From the NCBI RefSeq assembly GCF_001580995.1, contig NZ_LHZU01000123.1, positions 1 to 52,772 of the forward strand: a DNA stretch of 52,772 bases, read 5' to 3'. Below, piece by piece: positions 1 to 7,701 of this stretch. The notes below the pieces were generated by a model. That model did not search any database. It had not been told where the DNA came from and saw nothing but the letters and a program-made list of their open reading frames with translations. The position numbers were made by a program, and so were the translations under genes. Within the stretch, counting starts at the first letter, position 1; each line of letters opens with the position of its first letter. The DNA is from Acetobacter senegalensis. GTDB lineage: Bacteria > Pseudomonadota > Alphaproteobacteria > Acetobacterales > Acetobacteraceae.

Positions 1-173
1 GCACACCGCACCAATCCCGCGTAGCGGGTTCGTTCCTCCCCTTCTTACCGTCATCCCGACATAGCATTGTCTCAGGAGTTTCTGCATGCCTGAGGGCAGT
101 GTCCCCTCCCCGCTCTTTCTCCTGCGCCCCGGTACGCCGGAGCACGCCGATTTACGCCTGCGTACGGAGCAGT

Positions 174-210
174 TGGTTGCGGGTATCAGGCACCCCGATT
201 TGAACCTACG
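174..210 (-). other. degenerate 3' fragment of initiator tRNA-Met (possible attachment-site remnant)
   Basis: Read on the minus strand, this stretch holds CGTAGGTTCAAATC, identical to the T-arm region of alphaproteobacterial tRNA-fMet, and ends in CCCGCAACCA, identical to its 3' end. The bases between them differ in length and sequence from a tRNA, so it is not a functional gene. Islands often integrate at tRNA 3' ends and leave such fragments; that reading is inference. The tRNA comparison is from memory. Confidence 0.4.
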
Positions 211-267
211 GGTGCCAAGTCATTGAAATGAGGGGGAATTTGATAGGCGTGTGATGTTACGCGCAAC

Positions 268-304
268 AAAAAACCCCGCCAAGTCAGTGACTTAGCGGGG
301 TTTT
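268..304. terminator. strong rho-independent terminator, probably bidirectional
   Basis: A near-perfect hairpin (AACCCCGCCAAGTCA facing TGACTTAGCGGGGTT) is preceded by A residues and followed by TTTT, so it could stop transcription on either strand. It separates the gene-free left edge (1-267, where apart from the tRNA-like fragment nothing is recognised) from the toxin-antitoxin operon. Confidence 0.75.
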
Positions 305-314
305 GAGGGTATCA

Positions 315-338
315 TTGGTTGCGGGGGAATGCAACCAA
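315..338. repeat. hairpin containing the last 12 bases of tRNA-fMet
   Basis: Arms TTGGTTGC (315-322) and GCAACCAA (331-338) are perfect inverted repeats around GGGGGAAT. The left arm plus loop reads, on the minus strand, CCCCCGCAACCA, the 3' end of initiator tRNA-Met. It is the second such match in the first 340 bases. It may be an attachment-site copy or a recombinase-related hairpin. Confidence 0.4.
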
Positions 339-446
339 CGATACTTGCGATTGGTGGACCGCGAGGTACCCCGTCGCGCCGCGTAACAGGATGACAATGC
401 CAGCGCGCACGGACATATCCAACTGGAATCCTTGCAACAGACAATC

Positions 447-488
447 TGCCTCATATATAATCCCAAATAACGGTCAATATATGAGGCA
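447..488. promoter_or_regulatory. operator of the Xre/RES toxin-antitoxin operon
   Basis: Two 12-bp arms, TGCCTCATATAT (447-458) and ATATATGAGGCA (477-488), are perfect inverted repeats with an 18-bp spacer just upstream of the antitoxin gene. Antitoxins of this family repress their own operon through such repeats, so this is the likely binding site. The right arm covers an in-frame ATG at 481, which favours the ATG at 496 as the true start. Confidence 0.7.
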
Positions 489-495
489 TTCCATC

Positions 496-861
496 ATGTC
501 TGAGACTACATTCCTCATCGACGCCTTTGATCCATCGGGGCTGATCGCTGCAGAACGGCTGAGCAATATGCTGCACATCACAAGGGGTGAACTGGCCACC
601 ACTCTGGGCCTGTCTCGTGACGCCGTCTCCAAAAGCGCACGCCTTGGCCGCCCTGCCACTCAAGCCAGGCTGCGCGACATGGTCGAGATACTCAATCGCG
701 TCCGGCCATGGGCTGGCTCGGCCCAACAGGCTTTCGCATGGTACCGATCACAACCTTTGCCCTCCTTCGGTGATCAGACTGCCGAGGCGCTTGTCCGGGA
801 GGGACGCGCCGATGCCGTCCGACGCTATCTGGATCGGATTGCTACCGGCGGCTACGCGTGA
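496..861 (+). CDS. Xre/MbcA/ParS-type antitoxin
   Basis: 121 aa. The central part (about residues 25-60) is an Xre-like helix-turn-helix (ITRGELATTLGLSRDAVSKS), and the C-terminal part (LNRVRPWAGSAQQAFAWYRS, then TAEALVREGRADAVRRYLDRI) is the MbcA/ParS/Xre toxin-binding domain. Such proteins neutralise a RES-domain toxin by covering its active site and repress the operon. The gene overlaps the toxin gene by four bases (GTGA), so translation is coupled. The start at 496 was chosen because the other in-frame ATG (481) lies inside the operator repeat. The family is clear; the partner is assigned from adjacency and the usual pairing. Confidence 0.88.
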   Translation: MSETTFLIDAFDPSGLIAAERLSNMLHITRGELATTLGLSRDAVSKSARLGRPATQARLRDMVEILNRVRPWAGSAQQAFAWYRSQPLPSFGDQTAEALVREGRADAVRRYLDRIATGGYA

Positions 862-1376
862 GGTTCAACGGACGGGTATTCAGGGCTCACAATCCCCGGT
901 GGTCTTTCGCGCCATTATCGGGCGATGGTGCGGCGCTCCACGGAGGACGTTTCAACCCGGCCGGTATACCTGCCCTTTACACATCACTTCGGATGGAAAC
1001 TGCATGGCTCGAAGCCCAGCAGGGTTTCCCATTCAAGCCGCAACCTTTGACCATCTGTGCCTATGACGTCGAGAGCGAACCAGTCCTCGATCTGACCGAT
1101 CTATCTAGTTTTAACAATCTGGGCTTCTCCCCTGCCACCTTGGCCTGTCCTTGGGAAGATCTTGCTGACCAAGGCAAGACGCCACCCTCATGGGAACTGG
1201 CAAAAGCACTCATGGCCAGTGGCGCAGCCGGCATAATCGTCCCGAGCTTTGCTCCCGGAGCGACAGAAAATGACAAAAACCTTGTCTTTTGGAGTTGGTC
1301 AGATAATCCCCTCTCCTGCGTGACTGTCATTGACGACGAGAAGCGCTTGCCGGGAACCGCGGCATCATGGCGATAA
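858..1376 (+). CDS. RES-domain toxin
   Basis: 172 aa with a GTG start overlapping the antitoxin stop. It shows the RES fold hallmarks: RVFRAHNPRWSFAPLSG near the N-terminus, HGGRFNPAGIPALYTS at about 28-43 and TAWLEAQ at about 48-54, with the conserved Arg and Glu residues. Known RES toxins degrade NAD+ (MbcT) or ADP-ribosylate a metabolic enzyme (ParT); which applies here cannot be read from the sequence. The gene is intact and full length. After it, 1377-1613 shows no recognisable gene. Confidence 0.85.
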   Translation: MRFNGRVFRAHNPRWSFAPLSGDGAALHGGRFNPAGIPALYTSLRMETAWLEAQQGFPFKPQPLTICAYDVESEPVLDLTDLSSFNNLGFSPATLACPWEDLADQGKTPPSWELAKALMASGAAGIIVPSFAPGATENDKNLVFWSWSDNPLSCVTVIDDEKRLPGTAASWR

Positions 1377-1613
1377 ACTGACTGTCGAGCGAAATCACCA
1401 AATGGCCGGTGCAAGAACCTGGTTTCTGCATCCTGCGAGGTGAACTGTCCCATTTCATCGATAACGCTCCGTTCCTCACGTCCCTTATCACTTAGAAACC
1501 AGAGAACGCGATCTTCTATGAAGAGTTGGGATTTCAGGTCATAAATGGTCAGCCTACCGTTCCTTAAAGGGGGCGGCTTTTCAAAATCCATCATTATAAA
1601 GCAATCAAAGAGA

Positions 1614-2312
1614 TCACTCTCTCATCAGTTTCTTCTCGGCCTGAATAACTGCCATCAACTGACCTATGATGCGATCAAGCTGGTCTGCTTCTATCACAGT
1701 GGTGCGTTGCCGTGTCACGTCAATGAGCGCTCCTGCTATGACGCAGAGATCATTGGCAAGAGCTTGCGCCTTCCTCCCAAGAGCAACATTATGATGCTCA
1801 AGAAACGTTGTTACCACTGCACAAAGTTCAGTCATGATACGATGATGGTCTGTCTCGAGAGGCAGCTTCGCCTCGATTTCATCCAGGCGCACTGCGAAAA
1901 GCGGATGCTTCCGATCTGCCTGAACTGCGGCGAGAATCAGAGAGCGTAATCCGTCACGCAATGACCGGCGGCACGCAGTCACCAGTGCCGAAGCCACGGT
2001 ATGCACCAGCCTTTCCCGCACCTGACGACTCAGGGCCGCGATGACCTCGTTCCTGCCTTGGAAATACTGGTAAAGGGTGGCGATTCCAACGCCGGCACGC
2101 TCCGCAATTGCGTTAGTGCTGCAGGACTTTCCTTCTTCCAAAAGCAGAGCAGTTGCTTCCAGAATGGCGTTCACAGTCGCTCGCGAGCGTGCCTGACGCG
2201 GCCATTTCCGTGGAGCCAGAGTGAGGTCGGTATCCTCGGTGAAAATGCGAGTAACGCCAGCATAGAGCGAGGGATTATTATCTGCATCCAGTCTTGTCTG
2301 CGGAGTTATCAT
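1614..2312 (-). CDS. TetR-family transcriptional regulator
   Basis: 232 aa. The TetR DNA-binding domain starts at about residue 38 (RQARSRATVNAILEATALLLEE) and the recognition helix region reads AERAGVGIATLYQYFQGRNEVI. The C-terminal half is the variable ligand-binding and dimer domain. It is divergent from the O-methyltransferase gene at 2311 and the two start codons share the bases CATG. A shorter TetR protein with a later start is therefore possible, but no good internal ATG is seen. TetR proteins usually repress a divergent neighbour, so the methyltransferase is the likely target (inference). Confidence 0.82.
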   Translation of the reverse strand: MITPQTRLDADNNPSLYAGVTRIFTEDTDLTLAPRKWPRQARSRATVNAILEATALLLEEGKSCSTNAIAERAGVGIATLYQYFQGRNEVIAALSRQVRERLVHTVASALVTACRRSLRDGLRSLILAAVQADRKHPLFAVRLDEIEAKLPLETDHHRIMTELCAVVTTFLEHHNVALGRKAQALANDLCVIAGALIDVTRQRTTVIEADQLDRIIGQLMAVIQAEKKLMRE

Positions 2313-2605
2313 GACCAATCACCTCTTTCGTCCACAATTCACAGCAGCTATCCAGCGGGTTCTTGAACGTCTCTATTCCGAGACCATTGAACAGGATCCC
2401 GTTCGACGGGCGGAAGCGCAGTCCGCAGGACTGAACCATGATGGAGAACACGGATTTTATCAGGCCATGGCTGGGGCCAGAATGCCAGTCACACCTGAGT
2501 TTGGCACCCTGCTTTATGTGCTGGCACGCAGCAGCGGTGCCCGACATATTGTTGAGTTTGGCACGTCATTCGGGGTTTCAACGCTCTTTCTGGCGGCCGC
2601 ACTAA

Positions 2606-3512
2606 GAGTCCGTCCCGGAACTCATTCGAAACGAGCGATGCGTCTGATCAGGATGAGGGAGGCGGCAGCGTAAAGGAAGGCTGTTGCGGAGGCGATGGTG
2701 GCCTCGGTGTCTTTCCAGAGGCGGCGGTTACGGTTGATCCAGGCGAAGAAGCGCTCGACCACCCAGCGTTTGGGCTGGACGACGAAACCGACCTGGTCGG
2801 GCTTGCGTCGGACGATCTCTACGGCGATCCGGGTTGCGCTGGCCATGCGCGGCCCCTGATATCCAGCGTCGGCAAAGACCTTCTCGATAAAGGGAAACGA
2901 GCCGCGTGATGCGTTGATCACCGGCGGCCCACCGTCCCGGTCCTGGACACTGGCGGGATGCGGAAACAACTCCAGCGCGCGACCGTCGGTATCGACCAGA
3001 GCATGACGCTTGCGGCCCATGATCTTCTTGCCGGCGTCATAGCCGCGCGGGCCGCCACTTTCGTTAGTTTTCACTGACTGAGTGTCGATGACGGCGGCAC
3101 TGGGAGATGCAGCACGACCGACACGCTCGCGGTCTATCATCAGCAATGTGTGGTTCATCGCCTCGAACACACCCTGGTCGCGCCATGCCGCGAACCAACG
3201 GAACGCCGTGCTTTTCGGCGGCAGATCGCTTGGCAGCAGGCGCCATGGGATGCCGCCGCGCAGAACGTAGAAGATCGCATTCAGGATCTCGCGCAACGAC
3301 CATGACAATGGGCGTCCGCTTCCGGGCGGCTCTGGCAGCAGCGGTTCAACCAGCCGCCACTCGGCATCGGTAAGGTCAGTTTCATATCGAAGCCCCGTGC
3401 GGTTATGCTGCCGACGGGTGGCTGGGGTCCACATCGCATACTTCCAGGTTGGCCTGAACAACCCCTTGGAATCATGCATGCTCCAGCCACTCAACCCTTT
3501 CGGGACGGGCTC
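2606..3512 (-). mobile_element. complete IS5-family insertion sequence (IS1031-like)
   Basis: 907 bp with terminal inverted repeats GAGTCCGTCCCG (2606-2617) and, read from the other end, GAGCCCGTCCCG (3512-3501), one mismatch in 12. It is flanked by a 3-bp direct repeat TAA (2603-2605 and 3513-3515), which fits the TNA target of the IS1031 group. It contains one transposase gene on the minus strand. Intact ends and an exact target duplication point to a recent insertion. Confidence 0.88.
2622..3434 (-). CDS. IS5-family transposase
   Basis: 270 aa, taking the ATG at 3434 (MWTPATRRQH), the start typical of this group. The frame stays open upstream past the IS end, but those residues are not part of the element's gene. 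Catalytic DDE residues can be placed: D in VIDTQSVKT, D in VFADAGYQG, and E in RWVVERFFAWINRNRRLWKD with the R/K spacing of the IS5 Y-(2)-R-(3)-E-(6)-K region. The DUF4096-like N-terminal part reads LTDAEWRLVEPLLPEPPGSGRPL. The gene looks intact, so the element may be active. Confidence 0.9.
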   Translation of the reverse strand: MWTPATRRQHNRTGLRYETDLTDAEWRLVEPLLPEPPGSGRPLSWSLREILNAIFYVLRGGIPWRLLPSDLPPKSTAFRWFAAWRDQGVFEAMNHTLLMIDRERVGRAASPSAAVIDTQSVKTNESGGPRGYDAGKKIMGRKRHALVDTDGRALELFPHPASVQDRDGGPPVINASRGSFPFIEKVFADAGYQGPRMASATRIAVEIVRRKPDQVGFVVQPKRWVVERFFAWINRNRRLWKDTEATIASATAFLYAAASLILIRRIARFE

Positions 3513-4007
3513 TAAGGGATAACGGCGGCGGGCGGCTAGTGACAACAGAGTTTGTCGCACAGAAAGCGGCAAGCGCAGCAGCCAATCTGCACGAAGCTGG
3601 GCTGGCTGATCTGGTCGACATCCGCATCGGAGATGCCATGGCTACGCTTGTCCGCGATGTGCCACACCCAATCGACCTGATCCTACTTGATGCCTCGAAA
3701 GGGCTCTATCTAGATATCCTGCGCCTGCTCGAACCGGCTCTGAGACAAGGTGGCCTCGTCGTGAGCGACCGCGCTGACCTTGACGGGGGCGATGGCGGTC
3801 GTGCAAGTGCCTACCTCGACTATCTGAGCAATCCAGCAAACGGATATCGTATGGCGGCGATCACGACCGAGGCTCTTGGTCAACGTTTTGCTCATGATGT
3901 TGCTGTTCGCGCGTAGCCAATCAACTATTTCTTTCTACTAAGAGAATATTACTTCGGTCATCACGATTACATTATTCATAAAAATTATGTGTTATATTTT
4001 TATTACT

Positions 4008-4174
4008 TTAATTTCCTGCATTAGATTGTGACCCCACAACCTCCCGCAGAATGTCTGCAATGCTGATTATTGGCAGATCAAACCGTTGAGAAAACACATC
4101 CAGTTGCGTCCGACGGGCCATGGTGCCGTCCTCGTTCAGGATTTCACAGAGCACTTCAGCAGGTTTGAGGCAGA
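4008..4174 (-). pseudogene. ribB: ribB 3' fragment (3,4-dihydroxy-2-butanone 4-phosphate synthase)
   Basis: The minus-strand frame ends with KPAEVLCEILNEDGTMARR followed by FDLPIISIADIL, which matches the C-terminal region of RibB (CEI/V-x-N-DGTMAR is diagnostic). Homology stops abruptly at about 4174; upstream the frame runs into the IS remnant. The 5' part of the same gene lies at 5524-5778 on the same strand. The middle of the gene, roughly 90 codons including active-site residues, is missing. Confidence 0.82.
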
Positions 4175-4214
4175 AAGCTGAAGCAAATCCACCGATCCCT
4201 CCGTATGACCGCGC

Positions 4215-4584
4215 CGTGAGAGTGGCTCGCAGGCCAGTTACGGCAGCGCAAAGTTGACCTGCTGGCTGAAGCTTCAGCAGGCAACGAAAGGACGCATTGA
4301 GATGGAATGCGCTGATCAGGGCTACACCATGCCAAAAGCGACGTATGCCGCTGAAGAGCGCGATATCACTCTCAAAATCATCAAACTGCCTCATACTAAA
4401 CAAGGTTTTGTGCTTCTACCCCGTCTTTTGATAGTAGAGAAATTCTTCGCATGGGCAACACGGTTCAGAAGGTTTGTAAAGGATTACGAGCGTTACGCTT
4501 CAACGCTCTAAACTGTGCACATCATCGCCTTTGCACGGCTTATGCTGAAAAATGTAGTCAACCAGCTCATGCAAAGTGCATAAC
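4215..4584 (+). pseudogene. remnant of a second IS5-family transposase
   Basis: The plus strand encodes the C-terminal part of an IS5-type transposase: ECADQGYTMPKATYAAEERD, IKLPHTKQGFVLLPR and VEKFFAWATRFRRFVKDYERY, followed after an in-frame TAA (4509) by TVHIIAFARLMLKNVV. Upstream, RKVDLLAEA continues the homology in another frame, so there is also a frameshift near 4265. No N-terminal domain remains. It is unlike the intact element at 2606-3512 and probably marks the event that deleted the middle of ribB. Confidence 0.75.
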
Positions 4585-4589
4585 ACCTT

Positions 4590-5435
4590 CTAACCACGGT
4601 ATCTTCGGCCGGAAGAAAGGGCTGCGCTCATTGCGCCTCGCAAACCAAGAACCACAAAACCAGACCCACTTAACTTATGCCTCCTCTCGCAAATACCTAA
4701 ACGCGATATTCTGCTATTTAACTCTGTAGCGATAGTGTGAACAGAATTTATCCACATAGATAGTCTAATATCTTTCACCAACAGAGGAAGGCGACTAGAA
4801 GCAGCTAAAAGGGATCTGTTCTTATCAGCAAGTTTTTTAACAGACATATCAAGGTAATTGGCATTACCAATTAAGAACATATCGCCTTTTTTTTCTGAAT
4901 CTCCATAAAAGAACTCTCCCGGAATATATATTCTTCTGAGCTGGTGGAAATCCTGGCGACAATCCTGAATGTGGTTAATGATCTGCAAAGCGGAACATAA
5001 TGCATCTGACTGGCAATACAGAGAGTCAGATTCCCCGTGAAGATCCAATATAAAGCGTCCGACAGGATTAGCGGAATATTTACAGTATTCTACAAGATCA
5101 TCCCAACAATCATAATCTCTTCCTACAACATCCATATGAAATGCCGAAATTAAATCTGTTAATCTGTCGATAGATACGCCTCTTTCTGTCAGTCGACTTC
5201 GAGCATCCCCATATATGCTCTCACCTTGTCTATCTGACATAATTCGCTGTTTAATTTCGTATAATTTGTTAATTTTCTCTTTGGTATTTAGTTTACTGCA
5301 ATCAGCGATGTCGTCAGAAAATCTAGCCACTTTGTAGTACGAGACTACTACGTCTCGATTTTTTTTGTTAAAAAGAAGTGATGCAACTGGAAAGTTTTCA
5401 TTGGTGTAATCTTTTCCCATATTTTTAGCCTGCAT
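4590..5435 (-). CDS. hpnC: squalene/phytoene synthase family protein, HpnC-like
   Basis: 281 aa. The N-terminus NENFPVASLLF and YKVARFSDDIAD (first aspartate-rich motif), then CKYSANPVGRFILDLHGE and HIQDCRQDFHQLRRIYIPG (second aspartate-rich motif), are typical of HpnC, the hopanoid-pathway enzyme that turns presqualene diphosphate into hydroxysqualene. An AAGGAAC site precedes the ATG at 5435. Base composition is visibly AT-rich and unlike both flanks, and the usual partners hpnD and hpnE are absent, so it looks transferred. It lies in the gap left in ribB, next to an IS5 remnant. Aspartate motifs are intact, so activity is possible; its role outside a hopanoid cluster is unknown. Confidence 0.75.
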   Translation of the reverse strand: MQAKNMGKDYTNENFPVASLLFNKKNRDVVVSYYKVARFSDDIADCSKLNTKEKINKLYEIKQRIMSDRQGESIYGDARSRLTERGVSIDRLTDLISAFHMDVVGRDYDCWDDLVEYCKYSANPVGRFILDLHGESDSLYCQSDALCSALQIINHIQDCRQDFHQLRRIYIPGEFFYGDSEKKGDMFLIGNANYLDMSVKKLADKNRSLLAASSRLPLLVKDIRLSMWINSVHTIATELNSRISRLGICERRHKLSGSGFVVLGLRGAMSAALSSGRRYRG

Positions 5436-5523
5436 TCAGTTCCTTAAGGAAGAGTATTGAGAACTGCTTGTATTAGTGTGAGATCCGCCTCAAGGAGGCC
5501 AAAGGGGTGTTCGGATAGAACGT

Positions 5524-5778
5524 TTAGTTTTTTCGTTCGGTAAGCGGCAGGCATACCAGCCCTCGTCCATGGGTAATCATGAAATTGATTGCGTCAGGAG
5601 TCACGAATTCAGCCGCCATGACCAGGTCGCCTTCGTTCTCCCTGTTGTCATCGTCTACCATGATAACCATTCGCCCTGCACGCATAGCCTCGATCGCACG
5701 GGCAACAGTGGGAATTATGGAGCGGATAGAGTGACCGTGTACGACGTTCATAGGGCGTAAGCCTTTCCTGTTCTGCAT
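5524..5778 (-). pseudogene. ribB: ribB 5' fragment
   Basis: 84 codons. [40 protein letters not shown] and [12 protein letters not shown] are the N-terminal RibB core with its Mg/substrate-binding acidic loop (DDxxRENEGDL). After LTERKN the frame stops where foreign sequence begins. The gene starts 22 bases after the siderophore-interacting protein gene on the same strand, so the two were probably cotranscribed and ribB supplied flavin for that FAD enzyme (inference). No FMN riboswitch fits in the short gap. Another riboflavin gene elsewhere must serve the cell if this copy is dead. Confidence 0.85.
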
Positions 5779-5800
5779 GATTGTCGTGAAGCGGGATCAG

Positions 5801-6535
5801 TCAGTCACGGTCGCGATGGTCCGCATCGCCCATTTTCCAGTAACCGGCCGCATGCAGGCGACCGGAAGGAAGCAGACGATCGACGGTCAGATAAGTCCGC
5901 ACGGCTCTGACCATGAAAGACTCACCCGCGACCCACGCCTGACAATCGGACAGGTCAAGAACTGCCCCCTGTACGGCGAGTTCGAGCTGCCCCGTCGTGC
6001 CGGGAGGCTCGCTACCCGAATGCAGCCAGGTAACATTCAAGGATGCAGCAGTTTCCAGTTTCTGTTCTTCATCTGTGCCATTCACTTCAATAAAGGCATC
6101 GGCAGTAACGCCAGATGGTAACGCCTCAAGAATAGCCGCTATCGCTGGAAGCGACGTCGCATCCCCCACCATAAGATGGCGACTTGCAGCGGGATCAACG
6201 CGGTATCCTGCGCGCGGCCCTGCCAGTTGAAGCACATCCCCAACTTTTGCCTTTTCGGCCCAGGCAGACGCCGGACCGTTATCGCCATGCAGGACAAAAT
6301 CCATTTCCATCAACCCGGCAGTCGCCTCATAGCGGCGGATCGTATAGGCACGTCCTTCCGGCTTGCGGCCGGGCGGTGCAGGAAGGAACACCTTCATCCA
6401 TTGCGCGGGATGCTCGACCGGTAGTCTCTTGATATCGTCTCCGACGAGCGTGACGCGCCGCATGTGCGGCGTCACATTATGCACCGCCTTGACGACTGCC
6501 GGACGTAACGTCCTGTTTTGTGACATCATTTTCAT
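5801..6535 (-). CDS. siderophore-interacting FAD-binding protein (ferric-siderophore reductase)
   Basis: 244 aa from the ATG at 6535; ATGs at 6529 and 6526 are also possible. It belongs to the ViuB/SIP family: an FAD-binding beta-barrel with RAYTIRRYE (flavin-binding RxYTxR) near 68-76, GPASAWAEKAKVGD, then the NAD(P)H-binding part with HLMVGDATSLPAIAAILEALP and the C-terminal WVAGESFMVRAVRTYL and GYWKMGDADH. Such cytosolic enzymes reduce ferric siderophores to release iron. Its neighbours support iron use: ribB downstream, a LysR gene divergent upstream, and a siderophore-type TonB receptor at 12 kb. Confidence 0.9.
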   Translation of the reverse strand: MKMMSQNRTLRPAVVKAVHNVTPHMRRVTLVGDDIKRLPVEHPAQWMKVFLPAPPGRKPEGRAYTIRRYEATAGLMEMDFVLHGDNGPASAWAEKAKVGDVLQLAGPRAGYRVDPAASRHLMVGDATSLPAIAAILEALPSGVTADAFIEVNGTDEEQKLETAASLNVTWLHSGSEPPGTTGQLELAVQGAVLDLSDCQAWVAGESFMVRAVRTYLTVDRLLPSGRLHAAGYWKMGDADHRDRD

Positions 6536-6667
6536 CACGATGACTTTCAGAAATCCGGGGACCGCAAATGAAAAGGCTCTGGCCCTCTGGGGAAGGCAGA
6601 GCCGTGGAAAATTGGCCCTCTTGTCTGAGAACACCTTACGGGCTGATCCAACCTTCAAAAAATACCG

Positions 6668-6702
6668 TGAAATGGAAAGTATCATTCCATTATATGAAAT
6701 GG
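6668..6702. promoter_or_regulatory. repeated half-sites in the divergent SIP/LysR promoter region
   Basis: The 233-base gap between the flavoprotein gene and the LysR gene holds TGAAATGG twice (6668-6675 and 6695-6702) with CATTCCA in the opposite sense between them (6683-6689). The last two form a dyad CCATTATATGAAATGG (6687-6702). The position fits LysR autoregulation. Similar half-sites occur at 11923-11944, before the first efflux operon and the receptor. Binding is inferred. Confidence 0.45.
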
Positions 6703-6768
6703 TCGCATCTGAAGATTACTGGCATCCTGAACAAGGTCGTGACGTAAGACGTGGAGTGATTTGAAAAC

Positions 6769-7695
6769 GTGAAACCGACGGACCTCAATCTTCTCCATGC
6801 ACTGGACATCCTTATTGAGGAACAGAGCGTGGGCCGTACAGCGGAACGCCTTGGGCTAAGCCCACCTTCCGTGAGCCGTCTGCTCGCCCGCGCCCGTGAA
6901 ATCATGGGCGATCCTATTCTGGTACGGGCAGGACGGGAACTTGTCGCCACGGAGTATGCCCGCACCCAGCACGCCCGGATCCGCAACATCATTGCCGAAG
7001 CTCAGGACGTTCTCCTGCCGAACACGGAACTGCATCTCGACCGACTGGAAAGACGGTTTACAATCCGGGCAAATGAAGGATTTACAGCGGCGTTCGCCTC
7101 GAGCCTCGCAGCCCGGATCGCTCATGATGCTCCGAAAGCGGAACTCCGGTTTGCACAGGAACATGAGTCCGACGACGATGCGCTGCGCGAAGGACGCATT
7201 GATCTCGATATCGGGGCACTCCGGGCCATGGGGCCGGAAGTACGGGTCCAGACCATTTTTCGCGATCATCATATCGGACTGGCACTCCCGGACCACCCCA
7301 TCTTCAAAACTGAAATTTCTCCGGAACGCTTTGTATCGTTTCCGCAAATCAGTGTCTCACGCCGGGGACGCGCGGAAGGGCCTGTTGATCAGGCACTGAT
7401 GGCGCATTACGGGCTTCAGCGACAGGTTTCTCTCATCGTTCCTTCCTTCATGCTGGCGATCGCTGCTCTTCCCGGTACGGAACTGATCGCCCTCGTACCG
7501 CGCTTTGTCCTGCGTGCTGTCGAAGCTTTGGGGATACAATTGAGAACGTTCGATATTCCTGTACCTCTCGATACACTTGTCATTGCCCAGGCATGGCATC
7601 CCCGTTTTGATCGCGATGCAGCGCACCGCTTTCTCAGACAATGCGTGCGTGAAGTCTGTACACCGGTGAGGCGTCAGGACGATAAGACGTCCTGA
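6769..7695 (+). CDS. LysR-family transcriptional regulator
   Basis: 308 aa with a GTG start. The N-terminal winged helix-turn-helix (DLNLLHALDILIEEQSVGRTAERLGLSPPSVSRLLARAR) and the periplasmic-binding-protein-like effector domain place it in the NodD/DntR-like branch of LysR proteins. It is closely similar in layout to the regulator at 20898-21854 (both begin with DLNLLHA and end with an AWHPR motif), suggesting duplication. It is divergent from the flavoprotein gene and ends six bases before the convergent MFS gene, so it may control either side. The effector is unknown. Confidence 0.9.
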   Translation: MKPTDLNLLHALDILIEEQSVGRTAERLGLSPPSVSRLLARAREIMGDPILVRAGRELVATEYARTQHARIRNIIAEAQDVLLPNTELHLDRLERRFTIRANEGFTAAFASSLAARIAHDAPKAELRFAQEHESDDDALREGRIDLDIGALRAMGPEVRVQTIFRDHHIGLALPDHPIFKTEISPERFVSFPQISVSRRGRAEGPVDQALMAHYGLQRQVSLIVPSFMLAIAALPGTELIALVPRFVLRAVEALGIQLRTFDIPVPLDTLVIAQAWHPRFDRDAAHRFLRQCVREVCTPVRRQDDKTS

Positions 7696-7701
7696 TCGGA
7701 C

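Larger units (their letters stand above)
2311..3916 (+). pseudogene. SAM-dependent O-methyltransferase gene interrupted by an IS5-family insertion
   Basis: The N-terminal half (2311-2605) ends in the SAM-binding motif VEFGTSFGVSTLFLAAAL, and the C-terminal half (3513-3916) continues with TTEFVAQKAASAAANLHEAGL, IDLILLDASKGLY and GGLVVSD, all typical of class I O-methyltransferases. Removing the insertion and one copy of the TAA target duplication restores one frame reading ALRDNGGGRLVTTEF across the junction. The uninterrupted protein would be about 230 residues, the usual family length. With the insertion the N-terminal half reads into the IS and stops near 2671, so the gene is broken. Its substrate is unknown. 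Confidence 0.85.

Noticed and set aside
174..210. A functional tRNA-Met gene
   Set aside because: Only the T-loop and 3' end match; the spacing between them is too long and the rest of the cloverleaf is missing.
1061..1594. 177-codon frame on the minus strand overlapping the RES toxin
   Set aside because: More than half lies opposite the toxin gene, it lacks a ribosome site and no domain is recognisable.
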